This document shows, piece after piece, positions 1-8,907 of a DNA stretch of 64,000 bases. This DNA comes from Microbacterium sp. zg-B96 (GTDB lineage: Bacteria > Actinomycetota > Actinomycetes > Actinomycetales > Microbacteriaceae). The first letter of the stretch is position 1; each line of letters opens with the position of its first letter. The notes beneath the pieces were generated by a model, which had not been told where the DNA came from, ran no database searches, and saw only the letters and a program-made list of their open reading frames with translations. The position numbers were made by a program, and so were the translations under genes. The stretch is taken from the NCBI RefSeq assembly GCF_030246865.1, contig NZ_CP126738.1, positions 930,001-994,000 of the forward strand. The letters run 5' to 3'.

Positions 1-299
1 GCCACGACGACGTCCCAGTCCAGCTTCTCGCCGATCACGTACGCGTAGCCCAGCGTGGGATCGGTGGCAGCGGAACCGTACGTCCACGAGTCGCCGAACA
101 CCAGCACCCGCGGTGTCGCGGGGAGGGCGAGGGCTGCGGGGGCGACCACGGCGGGGGCTCCGGCCGCTCCGGCGGACGGTGCCGAGGTGGTCTGCCAGGG
201 CCGCCAGATCGTCAGGATGCACACGGCGGCGACCGCTGCGGCGAGCACGACGATCGGCCACGCCGTGCGGCGGGTTCGCGTGCGCGCGTGAAGCATCAC
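1..299 (-). CDS. SGNH/GDSL-type hydrolase, N-terminal part (cut by window edge)
   Basis: Only the first 99 or so codons are present; the gene runs off the left edge. The protein begins with a basic stretch and one hydrophobic segment (roughly residues 12-30), then a linker rich in Ala and Pro, then the block VLVFGDSWTYGSA, which is the catalytic-serine block I of the SGNH hydrolase superfamily (GDS motif). This indicates a membrane-anchored or secreted esterase/lipase-like or carbohydrate deacetylase-like enzyme acting outside the membrane; the substrate cannot be told. The start is taken as GTG at 299, which is followed directly by an in-frame ATG at 296. The sequence TACCCT lies six bases before the GTG, so a leaderless message is plausible. 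The remaining catalytic His/Asp block lies outside the window. Confidence 0.75.
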   Translation of the reverse strand, partial: MMLHARTRTRRTAWPIVVLAAAVAAVCILTIWRPWQTTSAPSAGAAGAPAVVAPAALALPATPRVLVFGDSWTYGSAATDPTLGYAYVIGEKLDWDVVV

Positions 300-305
300 G
301 CTTTG

Positions 306-311
306 AGGGTA
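306..311 (-). promoter_or_regulatory. Putative -10 element (TACCCT) for the SGNH hydrolase gene
   Basis: The hexamer TACCCT on the minus strand fits TANNNT and ends six bases before the GTG start. It is one of a series of similarly placed hexamers in this window. No clear -35 is visible. Confidence 0.35.
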
Positions 312-403
312 GATCACTGTGAGCCACTGCCAGAACGCGACTTCGCGGCGGCGCCCGTGCGCGCCGGTCCAACGCGCCCGCGATGGCATGCGAGGATAGC
401 TCG

Positions 404-1240
404 GTGCAGCGCAAAGTGACCGCCGAACTCGACCTGGAACTGGGGTCTTCGGTGGACCTCATCCTTCAGATCGCGGTGGCCCGCGTGGTGCCCATCGTGC
501 ACGAGCGGCTGAGCTTCACCCAGGGCGATCAGGTGCGCACCGCCACCGAGATCCTCGACCCGGCCGGCAGCCGGCTGCACCGCCTGCAGGGCGAGGCCGG
601 TCCGCTGCACGTGCGGTACGAGGCGGTCGTGGCCGACGCGGCCCCGACCGGGCCGGCCAGCGAACTGGAGACGATCGCGTATCTGCGGCCGAGCCGCTAC
701 TGCCAGTCCGACGAGGTGTTCGCCCAGGCGCGGCGGCAGTTCCGCGGGCTCTCCGGACGCGAGCTCCTCGCCGCCGTCGATGACTTCGTCGCCACGAGCA
801 CGACCTATACCCTGGGCCTCAGCCAGGGGACCGACTCAGCCGTCACCACCCTCAACACCGGTCAGGGCGTCTGCCGGGACTACGCCCACCTGGTGATCGC
901 GCTGCTGCGCGCCATGGATGTGCCGGCCCGCTACACCGCCTGCTACGCACCGGGGCTCCGGCCGATGGACTTCCACGCCGTCGCTGAGGCCTACCTCGAC
1001 GGCGCCTGGTACGTCGTGGACGCCACCCGCCTGGCCAATCGACGCTCGCTGGTGCGGATCGCGTCGGGGCGGGATGCCGCCGACTGCGCATTCCTCAGCT
1101 TCTACGGCGGCTACGTCGGGCTCGACCGCATGCAGGTGGACGCCTGGGTGCTCTCCGAGGACCCCGCCGATACCGCCGCGGCAGCCGCGGCATCCGACCC
1201 CGCCGTGGAGGACCCGTCGCTGCTGCTGCAGTTGGCTTGA
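404..1240 (+). CDS. Transglutaminase-like cysteine peptidase family protein
   Basis: The N-terminal ~110 residues form a beta-rich region typical of proteins that carry a bacterial transglutaminase N-terminal domain, followed by a transglutaminase core. The catalytic triad is visible: Cys157 in GVCRDYAH, His191 in DFHAV and Asp206 in YVVDATR. Proteins of this type act as isopeptidases, amidases or cross-linking enzymes; the substrate is unknown. There is no signal peptide, so the protein is probably cytoplasmic. An in-frame ATG exists at 383, but GTG at 404 is preferred because GAGG (392-395) lies eight bases before it and the protein then starts directly with the beta-rich domain. It is followed by argS after a short gap and shows no functional link to it. 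Confidence 0.75.
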   Translation: MQRKVTAELDLELGSSVDLILQIAVARVVPIVHERLSFTQGDQVRTATEILDPAGSRLHRLQGEAGPLHVRYEAVVADAAPTGPASELETIAYLRPSRYCQSDEVFAQARRQFRGLSGRELLAAVDDFVATSTTYTLGLSQGTDSAVTTLNTGQGVCRDYAHLVIALLRAMDVPARYTACYAPGLRPMDFHAVAEAYLDGAWYVVDATRLANRRSLVRIASGRDAADCAFLSFYGGYVGLDRMQVDAWVLSEDPADTAAAAAASDPAVEDPSLLLQLA

Positions 1241-1263
1241 CCGGGCTCACACAGGGCCGCCCG

Positions 1264-1269
1264 TAGACT
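1264..1269 (+). promoter_or_regulatory. Putative -10 element (TAGACT) for argS
   Basis: TAGACT lies nine bases before the argS ATG. With a normal 6-8 base distance from -10 to the start of transcription, the message would begin at or next to the ATG. A TTGACC at 1237-1242 is present but 21 bases away, too far for a standard -35. Confidence 0.45.
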
Positions 1270-1278
1270 TGACGGGCT

Positions 1279-2946
1279 ATGGATCCTGAAGCCCTCTCCA
1301 CCCTGCTGCTCGACGTCGTCCGCCCGCTTGCCGAGGCGCGACGCCAGGGCGCCACCGAGGGGCTGACGCCGGCGGATCTGCCGCTGGACCGGCCGAAGAA
1401 CCGCGACCACGGTGACTGGGCCTCCAATGCCGCGCTGAAGCTGGCCAAGGCCGTGGGCGCGAACCCCCGCGAGTTCGCCGCCGAGATCGCCGACGCACTG
1501 CGCTGCGCCCCCGGCATCGCGTCGGTAGAAGTCGCCGGACCCGGCTTCATCAACATCCGGCTGGATGCCGCCACCGCCGGTGCCCTGGCCCGGACCATCG
1601 TCGACGCCGGTGCCGCCTTCGGCAGCAACGACAGCCAACACGGCAACACGATCAACCTCGAGTTCGTCAGCGCCAACCCCACCGGCCCCCTGCACATCGG
1701 TCACACCCGCTGGGCCGCCCTGGGCGACGCGATCGCCCGCCTGCTGCTGGCCAGCGGGGCGACCCTGGTGCGCGAGTTCTACATCAACGACGCCGGCGCC
1801 CAGATGGACCGCTTCGGCCACTCTGTGCTCGCCGGGATCAAGGGGGAGCCGACACCGGACGGCGGCTACGCCGGTGCCTACATCGACGAACTCGCCCGCC
1901 GCGTCCACGCCGCCGAACCCGGCATCTTGGACCTTCCTGCCGACGAGCAGCTGGTGACGGCGCGCGACCGCGCCTATGAGCTGCAGCTGGGCGAGCTGCA
2001 GGCGTCGCTGGCGGCATTCAACGTGCACTTCGACGTGTTCTTCAGCGAGCGGGTGCTGCACGCCGCCGGCAGCGACGGTCGGCCGAGCCTGGTCGAAGAG
2101 GCGGTGGACCGCCTTCGGGCCCAGGGTCACGTGTTCGACGAGGAAGGCGCGGTGTGGGTGCGCACCACCGACTTCGGCGACGACAAGGACCGCGTCATCC
2201 GCCGCTCCAACGGCGAGTTCACGTACTTCGCCGCCGATGCGGCGTACTACCTCAACAAGAGCGACCGCGGCTTCAAGCACAAGATCTACCTGCTCGGCGC
2301 CGACCACCACGGCTACGTGCATCGCCTCAAGGCGCTCGCCGGTGCCGCCGGGGACGACCCCGAGAAGGACATCGAGGTGCTCATCGGCCAGTTGGTGTCG
2401 ATCAACGGCGCCCGGCTGTCCAAGCGCGCCGGCAACATCATCGAGCTCGACGACCTGCGGGAGTGGCTCGGCACCGACGCGCTGCGGTACTCGCTGGCGC
2501 GCTACCCGGCCGACTCGCCGCTGACGCTGGACCCCGAGATCCTGCGCAAGCGCACCAACGACAACCCGGTGTTCTACGTGCAGTACGCCCACGCCCGCAC
2601 CCACAACGTGGCCCGCAACGCCGCCGATTCGGGCGTGGACCGCTCGGCGTTCGCGCCGGAGCTGCTCGACCATGAGACCGAGTCGGCGCTGCTGGGGGCG
2701 CTGCAGGAGTTCCCCCGCACGGTGGCGTTCGCGGCGGAGGTGCGCGAGCCCCACCGCGTGGCCCGCTACCTCGAGGAGCTGGCGAGCCTGTACCACCGCT
2801 GGTACGACAACTGCCGTGTCATCCCGCTCGGCGACGACCCGGTGACCGATCTGCACCGCACGCGCCTGTGGCTCAACGACGCCACCGGGCAGGTGCTGCG
2901 AAACGGTCTGGATCTGCTCGGCGTGAGCGCGCCCGAGCGGATGTGA
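1279..2946 (+). CDS. argS: Arginyl-tRNA synthetase
   Basis: Class I aminoacyl-tRNA synthetase that charges tRNA-Arg with arginine using ATP. The length of 555 residues is normal. An N-terminal Add-1 domain (about 1-110) is followed by the Rossmann catalytic core with the HIGH signature at 139-142 (PLHIGHTRW) and the second signature, here ARLSKRAGN near 378, in place of a full KMSKS, as is common in ArgRS. The C-terminal part, with DALRYSLARYP and the helical DALR anticodon-binding domain, is complete. No ribosome-binding site is obvious upstream, which agrees with a leaderless start. The stop codon is one base before the start of the LmeA-like gene. The argS-lysA neighbourhood is conserved across Actinobacteria. 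Confidence 0.97.
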   Translation: MDPEALSTLLLDVVRPLAEARRQGATEGLTPADLPLDRPKNRDHGDWASNAALKLAKAVGANPREFAAEIADALRCAPGIASVEVAGPGFINIRLDAATAGALARTIVDAGAAFGSNDSQHGNTINLEFVSANPTGPLHIGHTRWAALGDAIARLLLASGATLVREFYINDAGAQMDRFGHSVLAGIKGEPTPDGGYAGAYIDELARRVHAAEPGILDLPADEQLVTARDRAYELQLGELQASLAAFNVHFDVFFSERVLHAAGSDGRPSLVEEAVDRLRAQGHVFDEEGAVWVRTTDFGDDKDRVIRRSNGEFTYFAADAAYYLNKSDRGFKHKIYLLGADHHGYVHRLKALAGAAGDDPEKDIEVLIGQLVSINGARLSKRAGNIIELDDLREWLGTDALRYSLARYPADSPLTLDPEILRKRTNDNPVFYVQYAHARTHNVARNAADSGVDRSAFAPELLDHETESALLGALQEFPRTVAFAAEVREPHRVARYLEELASLYHRWYDNCRVIPLGDDPVTDLHRTRLWLNDATGQVLRNGLDLLGVSAPERM

Positions 2947-2947
2947 C

Positions 2948-3784
2948 GTGACCGGCGACACGCACCCCACCCAGCCGCTGCCCGACCCGGCAGCGCAGTG
3001 GGTGCTGTCGCAGCCCGATGCCGCGCCGCGCCGCCGGCGCCGCTGGCTGCCGTGGCTGATCGCCGGGGTGATCGTGGTGGTCCTGGCGATCGTCGCGTGG
3101 TTCGCCGCCGAGGCGATCGCCCGCAACCTGGTCGTGACCACGGTGCGCCAGCAGATCATCTCGACACTGTCGCTGCCGGAGGACCAGCAGATCGACGTTC
3201 AACTCACCGGCGCGGTGATCCCGCAGCTCATCGGCGGGTCACTGAGCAGCATCCGCATCGCCACGGACGACGTCGAGCTCGGCCAGTTCGCCGGTGACGT
3301 CGCCGTCGAAGCACACGACGTGCCGGTGCGCGGCGACGGCCCGATATCGGCTGGACGGGCGACCGTGACGGTCGACCAGGCCCAGCTGCAGCGCCTGATG
3401 ACGGCCGTCGACGGGTTTCCGGTCGACTCGCTCGGCATCGCCGAGCCCGACATCACCGCCTCGATGGACCTGATGCTGTTCGGCGCGACGATCCCGGTGG
3501 GGCTGTCGCTGACGCCCAGCGCCGACGAGGGTCAGCTCGTGCTGACGCCGTCGGGGATCCGGATCGCCGGCTCGGACATCACCGCCGACGAACTGCGCCG
3601 CCAGTTCGGCATCGTCTCCAATGCCGTGCTGCGCGACTGGCCGGTGTGCATCGCCGAGCACCTGCCGGCCGGGCTCACTCTCACCGATGTCACGGTCGAC
3701 GGCGACGTGCTGCGCGCCCGGTTCGACATCGCCGACGCGATCCTGGTCGATCCTGCGCTGCAGGCGGACGGCACGTGCGCCTGA
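2948..3784 (+). CDS. LmeA-like (DUF2993) membrane-anchored lipid-binding protein
   Basis: The 278-residue protein has a Pro-rich cytoplasmic tail, a basic RRRRR stop-transfer cluster near residue 30, one transmembrane helix (about 37-57) and an extracytoplasmic beta-rich domain of the DUF2993 type. In mycobacteria the DUF2993 protein LmeA binds phospholipid and supports lipomannan maturation in the periplasm; a related envelope-glycolipid role is an inference here. The GTG start is one base after the argS stop, so the two genes are almost certainly co-transcribed and translationally coupled. Two cysteines (near 225 and the penultimate residue) could form a disulfide. Confidence 0.75.
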   Translation: MTGDTHPTQPLPDPAAQWVLSQPDAAPRRRRRWLPWLIAGVIVVVLAIVAWFAAEAIARNLVVTTVRQQIISTLSLPEDQQIDVQLTGAVIPQLIGGSLSSIRIATDDVELGQFAGDVAVEAHDVPVRGDGPISAGRATVTVDQAQLQRLMTAVDGFPVDSLGIAEPDITASMDLMLFGATIPVGLSLTPSADEGQLVLTPSGIRIAGSDITADELRRQFGIVSNAVLRDWPVCIAEHLPAGLTLTDVTVDGDVLRARFDIADAILVDPALQADGTCA

Positions 3785-3860
3785 GCGGCATCCGCACCCG
3801 CGCCGACATGCGCACGATCTGCCGCGAGGTGGTGGCCTAGACTGCTTGCAACGTCGGCTC

Positions 3861-3938
3861 GTGAGTGATCCGCCCGACGTCCTGCCGCTGATCCGCCAGG
3901 GTCGGTTCCCCTGCAACCCCACCCGATTGGTCCGCTGA
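3861..3938 (+). CDS. Possible 25-residue upstream peptide ending at the lysA start codon
   Basis: A short frame begins with GTG, encodes 25 residues and stops with TGA at 3936-3938, immediately followed by the lysA GTG at 3939. A TAGACT hexamer at 3838-3843 could start transcription just upstream. lysA itself has no obvious ribosome-binding site, so translation of this small frame could deliver ribosomes to it by reinitiation. The peptide has no run of Lys codons, so it is not an obvious lysine attenuator. It may equally be chance; conservation would be needed to accept it. Confidence 0.25.
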   Translation: MSDPPDVLPLIRQGRFPCNPTRLVR

Positions 3939-5351
3939 GTGTCCGCCTCACCCGCCCGCCCGTCCGTTCCCGAGTGGCTCGTGAAACCGGATGCCGCCGA
4001 TGCGCTCATCGACGGGCTGTGGCCCGCCTCCGCCGCCCGCGGCGATGACGGCGTGGTGCGGATCGCCGGTGTGCCGGTGACGCAGCTGCAGGAGCAGTTC
4101 GGCACCCCGCTGTACGTCTTCGACGAGGCCGAGGTGCGCGCCCGCGCGCGCCGCGCCCGCGCCGCGTTCGACGCGGCGGCCGCCGCTCATGGCACCACCG
4201 CCCACGTCTACTTCGCGGGCAAGGCGTTCCTGTCCACCGAGGTGGTGCGCTGGGTGACCCAGGAGGGGCTCGGCGTGGACGTGGCCACCGGCGGCGAACT
4301 GGCCGTCGCTCTCGCCGGCGGTGCGGACCCGAAGCGCATCGGGTTCCACGGCAACAACAAGAGCACCGCCGAGATCGCCCGCGCCGTCGAGGTCGGCGTC
4401 GGATCGATCATCGTCGACAGCGACATCGAGATCACCCGGGTCGCTGCAGCCGCCGCCGCGCGCGGCGTCGTGCAGCCGGTGCGGGTGCGGGTCAACAGCG
4501 GCGTGCACGCCGAGACGCATGACTTCCTCGCCACGGCGCACGAGGACCAGAAATTCGGCTTCCCGCTCGGGCGCGCCGCCGACGTCGTCGCGCGCATCCG
4601 CGAATTGCCGAGCCTGGACTTCGGCGGGCTGCACTGCCACATCGGCTCCCAGATCTTCGGGACGGCGGGCTTCCGCGAATCAGCCGCGCGCCTGGTCGAG
4701 GTGCACGCGCAGCTGCTGGCCGGTGGCGCGGTGCCCGAGCTCAACCTCGGCGGCGGCTTCGGCATCGCCTACACCGCAGCAGATGACCCCACGCCCATCG
4801 AAGAGCTGGCCGACGGCATCGTCACCGCCGTCGCGGACGAGTGCGCCGCACGCGGCATCCCGATCCCGGTCGTCGCCTTCGAACCGGGCCGCGCGATCGT
4901 CGGCACCGCGGGCATCACCCTCTACGAGGTCGGCACGGTCAAGCCGGTGCAGGCCAGCGAGGAACTGCAGCGGCTGTACGTCAGCGTCGACGGCGGCATG
5001 AGCGACAACGCCCGGCCCGCGCTGTACGGCGCGCACTATTCCGCCCGTGTCGTCTCCCGCAGCAGCGCTGCCGACCCGATCCTCGCGCGCGTCGTGGGCA
5101 AGCACTGCGAATCAGGCGACGTCGTCGTCGATGCCGAGTATCTGCCGGCAGACGTCGCCCCGGGTGACCTGCTGGCCGTCCCGGCGACGGGCGCCTACTG
5201 CTTCTCGCTCGCGAGCAACTACAACTACGTGCCCCGCCCGCCCGTGGTGGCAGTCGCCGACGGCTCGGCCCGCGTGATCGTGCGCGGCGAGACGATCGAC
5301 GACCTGCTGTCGCGCGATGCGGGGGTCACACCGACGGAGGGAACTGCATGA
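3939..5351 (+). CDS. lysA: Diaminopimelate decarboxylase
   Basis: PLP-dependent fold-type III decarboxylase that converts meso-diaminopimelate to L-lysine, the last step of the lysine pathway. The expected PLP lysine is Lys95 in YFAGKAF, and further family motifs are visible: HGNNK (PLP phosphate region), GLHCHIGSQ, LNLGGGFGI, the glycine-rich loop EPGRAIVG, and CESGDVV near the C-terminus with the substrate-binding cysteine. At 470 residues it is of normal actinobacterial length. The GTG start follows an in-frame stop directly, so no longer form is possible. The end overlaps hom by four bases (ATGA), linking lysine and threonine/methionine branches of aspartate-family synthesis in one transcript. 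Confidence 0.96.
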   Translation: MSASPARPSVPEWLVKPDAADALIDGLWPASAARGDDGVVRIAGVPVTQLQEQFGTPLYVFDEAEVRARARRARAAFDAAAAAHGTTAHVYFAGKAFLSTEVVRWVTQEGLGVDVATGGELAVALAGGADPKRIGFHGNNKSTAEIARAVEVGVGSIIVDSDIEITRVAAAAAARGVVQPVRVRVNSGVHAETHDFLATAHEDQKFGFPLGRAADVVARIRELPSLDFGGLHCHIGSQIFGTAGFRESAARLVEVHAQLLAGGAVPELNLGGGFGIAYTAADDPTPIEELADGIVTAVADECAARGIPIPVVAFEPGRAIVGTAGITLYEVGTVKPVQASEELQRLYVSVDGGMSDNARPALYGAHYSARVVSRSSAADPILARVVGKHCESGDVVVDAEYLPADVAPGDLLAVPATGAYCFSLASNYNYVPRPPVVAVADGSARVIVRGETIDDLLSRDAGVTPTEGTA

Positions 5352-6697
5352 CCGACTACCGCCGCCTGCGCGTTGCACTGCTGGGAGCGGGCGCTGTGGG
5401 CTCGCAGGTCGCCGGCCTGCTGCTCAAGCACGGCGACGAACTCGCCGACCGCGCCGGTGCCTCGCTGGAGCTGGCGGGCATCGCCGTGCGCGACCTGGAC
5501 GCGCAGCGCGACGTCGATCTGCCGCGGGAGCTGTTCACCACCGACCCGGAGTCGCTCATCGTCAGCAGCGACATCGTCATCGAACTGATCGGCGGCATCG
5601 AGCCCGCCCGCACGCACATCCTGCAGGCGATCAACTCGGGCGCCGACGTCGTCACGGGCAACAAGGCACTGCTGGCCACACACGGTCCGGAGATCTTCGA
5701 CACCGCGGACCAGGTGGGCGCGTCGGTGTACTACGAGGCCGCCGTCGCCGGTGCCATCCCGATCATCCGGCCGCTGCGCGACTCCCTCGCCGGCGACCGA
5801 GTGCACCGCATCATGGGCATCGTCAACGGCACCACCAACTACATCCTCGACCGGATGGACACCGAGGGCGCCGAGTTCGAGGACGTGCTCGCCCAGGCGC
5901 AGGCGCTCGGCTACGCCGAAGCCGACCCGACCGCCGACATCGAGGGCTACGACGCCGCCCAGAAGGCCGCGATCCTCGCCAGCCTGGCGTTTCACACCGC
6001 CGTCCCACTGGACGCGGTGCACCGCGAGGGCATCGTCGGCATCGACAAGCCGATGATGGATGCCGCCCGCCACGCGGGCTACGTCATCAAGATGCTCGCG
6101 GTGTGCGAGCGTCTGGAGGGCGAGGCCGACGCATCGCCGACCGGCGAAGCCATCTCGGTGCGGGTGTACCCGGCACTGGTGCCTCGCACGCATCCGCTGG
6201 CGACCGTGCACGGGGCGAACAACGCCGTGTTCGTGCAGGCCGAGGCCGCCGGGGACCTCATGTTCTACGGCGCCGGCGCCGGCGGCGTGCAGACCGCATC
6301 CGCCGTGCTCGGCGACGTCGTCTCTGCCGCCCGCCGTCACATCGCCGGCGGCGTCGGGGTGGGGGAGTCCACCCGCGCGAACCTCCCGGTCGTGGCGATC
6401 GGCCGGGTCACCACCCGCTACCAAATCACCCTCGAGGTCGACGACCTGCCGGGTGTGCTGGCGACCATCGCCGGCATCCTCAGCGAAGGCCGCGTATCGA
6501 TCGCGACCGTCGAGCAGAACATCCTCACCGGGGCCGACCCAGCCGTCCCCGGAGCGGAACACGAGACCGGCGTCGCCCGTCTCGTCATCGGAACTCACAC
6601 GGCACGTGAGCAGGACCTGAGCGAGACGGTCGACCGCCTCGCTGCGAGCGGCGTGGTCGAACGCGTCGTGTCCGTGCTGCGCGTGGAAGGAGACTGA
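5348..6697 (+). CDS. hom: Homoserine dehydrogenase with C-terminal ACT domain
   Basis: NAD(P)-dependent reduction of aspartate semialdehyde to homoserine, the branch point to threonine and methionine. The N-terminal Rossmann fold ([15 protein letters not shown], residues 10-24) is followed by the catalytic domain with the [29 protein letters not shown] and [11 protein letters not shown] motifs. Residues from about 355 ([21 protein letters not shown]) form an ACT domain, the usual site of threonine feedback inhibition in Gram-positive homoserine dehydrogenases. Start overlaps the lysA stop by four bases and thrC follows after one base, so expression is coupled. Confidence 0.96.
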   Translation: MTDYRRLRVALLGAGAVGSQVAGLLLKHGDELADRAGASLELAGIAVRDLDAQRDVDLPRELFTTDPESLIVSSDIVIELIGGIEPARTHILQAINSGADVVTGNKALLATHGPEIFDTADQVGASVYYEAAVAGAIPIIRPLRDSLAGDRVHRIMGIVNGTTNYILDRMDTEGAEFEDVLAQAQALGYAEADPTADIEGYDAAQKAAILASLAFHTAVPLDAVHREGIVGIDKPMMDAARHAGYVIKMLAVCERLEGEADASPTGEAISVRVYPALVPRTHPLATVHGANNAVFVQAEAAGDLMFYGAGAGGVQTASAVLGDVVSAARRHIAGGVGVGESTRANLPVVAIGRVTTRYQITLEVDDLPGVLATIAGILSEGRVSIATVEQNILTGADPAVPGAEHETGVARLVIGTHTAREQDLSETVDRLAASGVVERVVSVLRVEGD

Positions 6698-6698
6698 C

Positions 6699-7784
6699 AT
6701 GGCACACCTCTGGCGCGGAGTACTCCGCGAATACGCCGACCGCCTCGGGGTCACCGACGCCTCGACGGTGGTCACCCTCGGTGAGGGCGGCACGCCGCTG
6801 CTGCCCGCTCCGGCGCTGTCGCAGATGACCGGCGCGGACGTCTGGGTGAAGTACGAGGGCATGAACCCGACCGGGTCGTTCAAAGACCGCGGCATGACCG
6901 TCGCGCTCTCGCGAGCGGTCGAGCACGGCGCGAAAGCGGTCATCTGCGCGTCGACGGGCAACACCTCCGCCTCCGCCGCCGCCTACGCCGCGCACGCCGG
7001 CATCACCGCCGCCGTGCTGGTGCCCGAGGGCAAGATCGCGATGGGCAAGCTCAGCCAGGCCGTCGCGCACAACGGGCGGCTCATCCAGATCCGCGGCAAC
7101 TTCGACGACTGCCTCGAGATCGCCCGGGAGCTGGCAGACCACTACCCGGTGCACCTGGTCAACTCGGTCAACCCCGACCGCATCGACGGGCAGAAGACCG
7201 CCGCGTACGAGATCGTCTCGCAGCTGGGCGATGCGCCCGATTTCCACTTCATCCCGGTCGGCAACGCCGGCAACTACACCGCCTACTCGCGCGGCTACCG
7301 GGAGGAGGCCGCGCGCGGCGCGTCCACCCGCGTGCCCCGCATGTTCGGCTTCCAGGCCGAAGGCTCCGCACCACTGGTGCGAGGTGAGATCGTGAAGAAC
7401 CCCGAGACGGTGGCCAGCGCCATCCGCATCGGCAACCCGGCATCGTGGGAGCTCGCCCTCGAGGCGCGCGAAGCGACCGACGGCTGGTTCGGTGCCATCG
7501 ACGACGAGCGGATCCTGGCGGCGCAGAAGCTGCTGGCATCCACTGTCGGCGTCTTCGTCGAGCCCGCCTCCGCGATCAGCGTCGCCGGGCTCCTCGACCG
7601 CGCCGCCGCCGGGGTCGTCCCCGCCGGCGCTCGCGTCGTGCTCACCGTGACCGGCCACGGCCTGAAGGACCCGCAGTGGGCGCTGCGGGCCGCCGACGGC
7701 TCGCAGGTCACCCCGACCGTCGTGGACGCGACCACGAGCGAGGTGGCGTCGGTGCTGGGCCTGGCGGTAGGGGCCACCGCGTGA
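6699..7784 (+). CDS. thrC: Threonine synthase
   Basis: PLP enzyme that converts O-phosphohomoserine to threonine. The Schiff-base lysine is Lys62 in PTGSFKDRG, followed by the [17 protein letters not shown] phosphate-binding region and the [10 protein letters not shown] loop. At 361 residues it is the short, fold-type II bacterial form common in Actinobacteria. The gene begins one base after the hom stop, with AAGGAG as ribosome-binding site inside the end of hom (about 6687-6692). Its stop overlaps the thrB start (GTGA), the classic hom-thrC-thrB arrangement. Confidence 0.96.
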   Translation: MAHLWRGVLREYADRLGVTDASTVVTLGEGGTPLLPAPALSQMTGADVWVKYEGMNPTGSFKDRGMTVALSRAVEHGAKAVICASTGNTSASAAAYAAHAGITAAVLVPEGKIAMGKLSQAVAHNGRLIQIRGNFDDCLEIARELADHYPVHLVNSVNPDRIDGQKTAAYEIVSQLGDAPDFHFIPVGNAGNYTAYSRGYREEAARGASTRVPRMFGFQAEGSAPLVRGEIVKNPETVASAIRIGNPASWELALEAREATDGWFGAIDDERILAAQKLLASTVGVFVEPASAISVAGLLDRAAAGVVPAGARVVLTVTGHGLKDPQWALRAADGSQVTPTVVDATTSEVASVLGLAVGATA

Positions 7785-8749
7785 CCACACCTTCACCGAC
7801 CGGGGCGTCGGCTTCCCCGTCGGGGGAGTCGCGCACCGTCGCCGTGCGGGTGCCGGCCACCAGCGCCAACCTCGGACCGGGCTTCGACACGCTCGGGCTC
7901 GCGCTCAGTGTCTACGACGAACTGACCGTGACGGCGCTGCCTGCCGGTGAGCTGGACATCGAGGTGACCGGCGCGGGTGCCGAAGACGTGCCGCGCGACG
8001 GCTCGCACCTGGTCATCCGCGCCATGGCGTATGCGTACGAAGCGTGCGGACGGCGGATGCCGGGCGTGCGGCTGCGCGCCCACAACGTCATTCCGCACGG
8101 CCGCGGGATGGGTTCCTCCGGCGCTGCGGTCGTGGCGGGCCTGCTCTCGGCGAAGGGACTGCTCGCCGGCGACGTCGAGCTCGGCCCCGACACCCTGCTG
8201 CGCCTGGCGACCGAGCTCGAGGGTCACCCCGACAACGTCGCGCCGGCCCTGTTCGGCGGCCTGACGATCGCGTGGCTGGACGAGTCGGGTCCGCAGCACA
8301 AGAAGCTGATCGTGCACCGGGGCGTGGCGCCCCTCGTCCTTGTGCCGGAGTTCACCATGTCGACCTCGCTGGCACGCAGCCTGCAGCCGCTGCAGGTGCC
8401 GCGAGAGGATGCCGTCTTCAATGTGTCGCGCTCGGCGCTGCTGATCGCGGCGCTCACGCAGAGCCCCGAGCTGATGCTGGCAGCCACTGAGGACAAGCTG
8501 CACCAGTCGTACCGGGCGCAGGCCATGCCCGAGACCGATCGGCTCGTGCGGGCGCTGCGCGCCGAGGGGTTCGCTGCCGTCGTATCGGGTGCGGGGCCCA
8601 GTGTGCTCGTGCTCGCAGACGGCCCGGGTGGGCGTCTGCAGGCCGCCGATATCGCCGCCCGCGCGACGGACACTCCGTGGGAGCCCCTCATGCTCGCCGT
8701 CGATGTCAAGGGTGGTACAGTGAGGGACCATACGGAGGGTTCCACGTAA
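7781..8749 (+). CDS. thrB: Homoserine kinase
   Basis: GHMP-family kinase that phosphorylates homoserine with ATP, supplying the substrate of ThrC. The N-terminal motif [20 protein letters not shown] and the ATP-binding loop [17 protein letters not shown] are clear, and a C-terminal GAGPSVLVL motif 3 is present. The frame is open further upstream inside thrC, but the GTG at 7781 gives the normal 322-residue length and a four-base overlap with the thrC stop. Transcription of rho probably begins within or just after its end. Confidence 0.96.
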   Translation: MTTPSPTGASASPSGESRTVAVRVPATSANLGPGFDTLGLALSVYDELTVTALPAGELDIEVTGAGAEDVPRDGSHLVIRAMAYAYEACGRRMPGVRLRAHNVIPHGRGMGSSGAAVVAGLLSAKGLLAGDVELGPDTLLRLATELEGHPDNVAPALFGGLTIAWLDESGPQHKKLIVHRGVAPLVLVPEFTMSTSLARSLQPLQVPREDAVFNVSRSALLIAALTQSPELMLAATEDKLHQSYRAQAMPETDRLVRALRAEGFAAVVSGAGPSVLVLADGPGGRLQAADIAARATDTPWEPLMLAVDVKGGTVRDHTEGST

Positions 8750-8907
8750 CCCGTGAATCTGGCCTCCGTCGCAATTCTGCGAACTGCCGCATCCATCCCG
8801 ATCTGATCGCGCTGCGCCGGTCCCCGAGCCCATCGAGGGGAACGGACGCCCGAACGCGACGATCGAACGCGATCCGGCATATCCATTCACACGCAAAGGG
8901 AGAACTC

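Noticed and set aside
1111..3159. Long minus-strand open frame opposite argS
   Set aside because: Same reason: argS has complete catalytic motifs on plus, and the antisense translation shows no domain.
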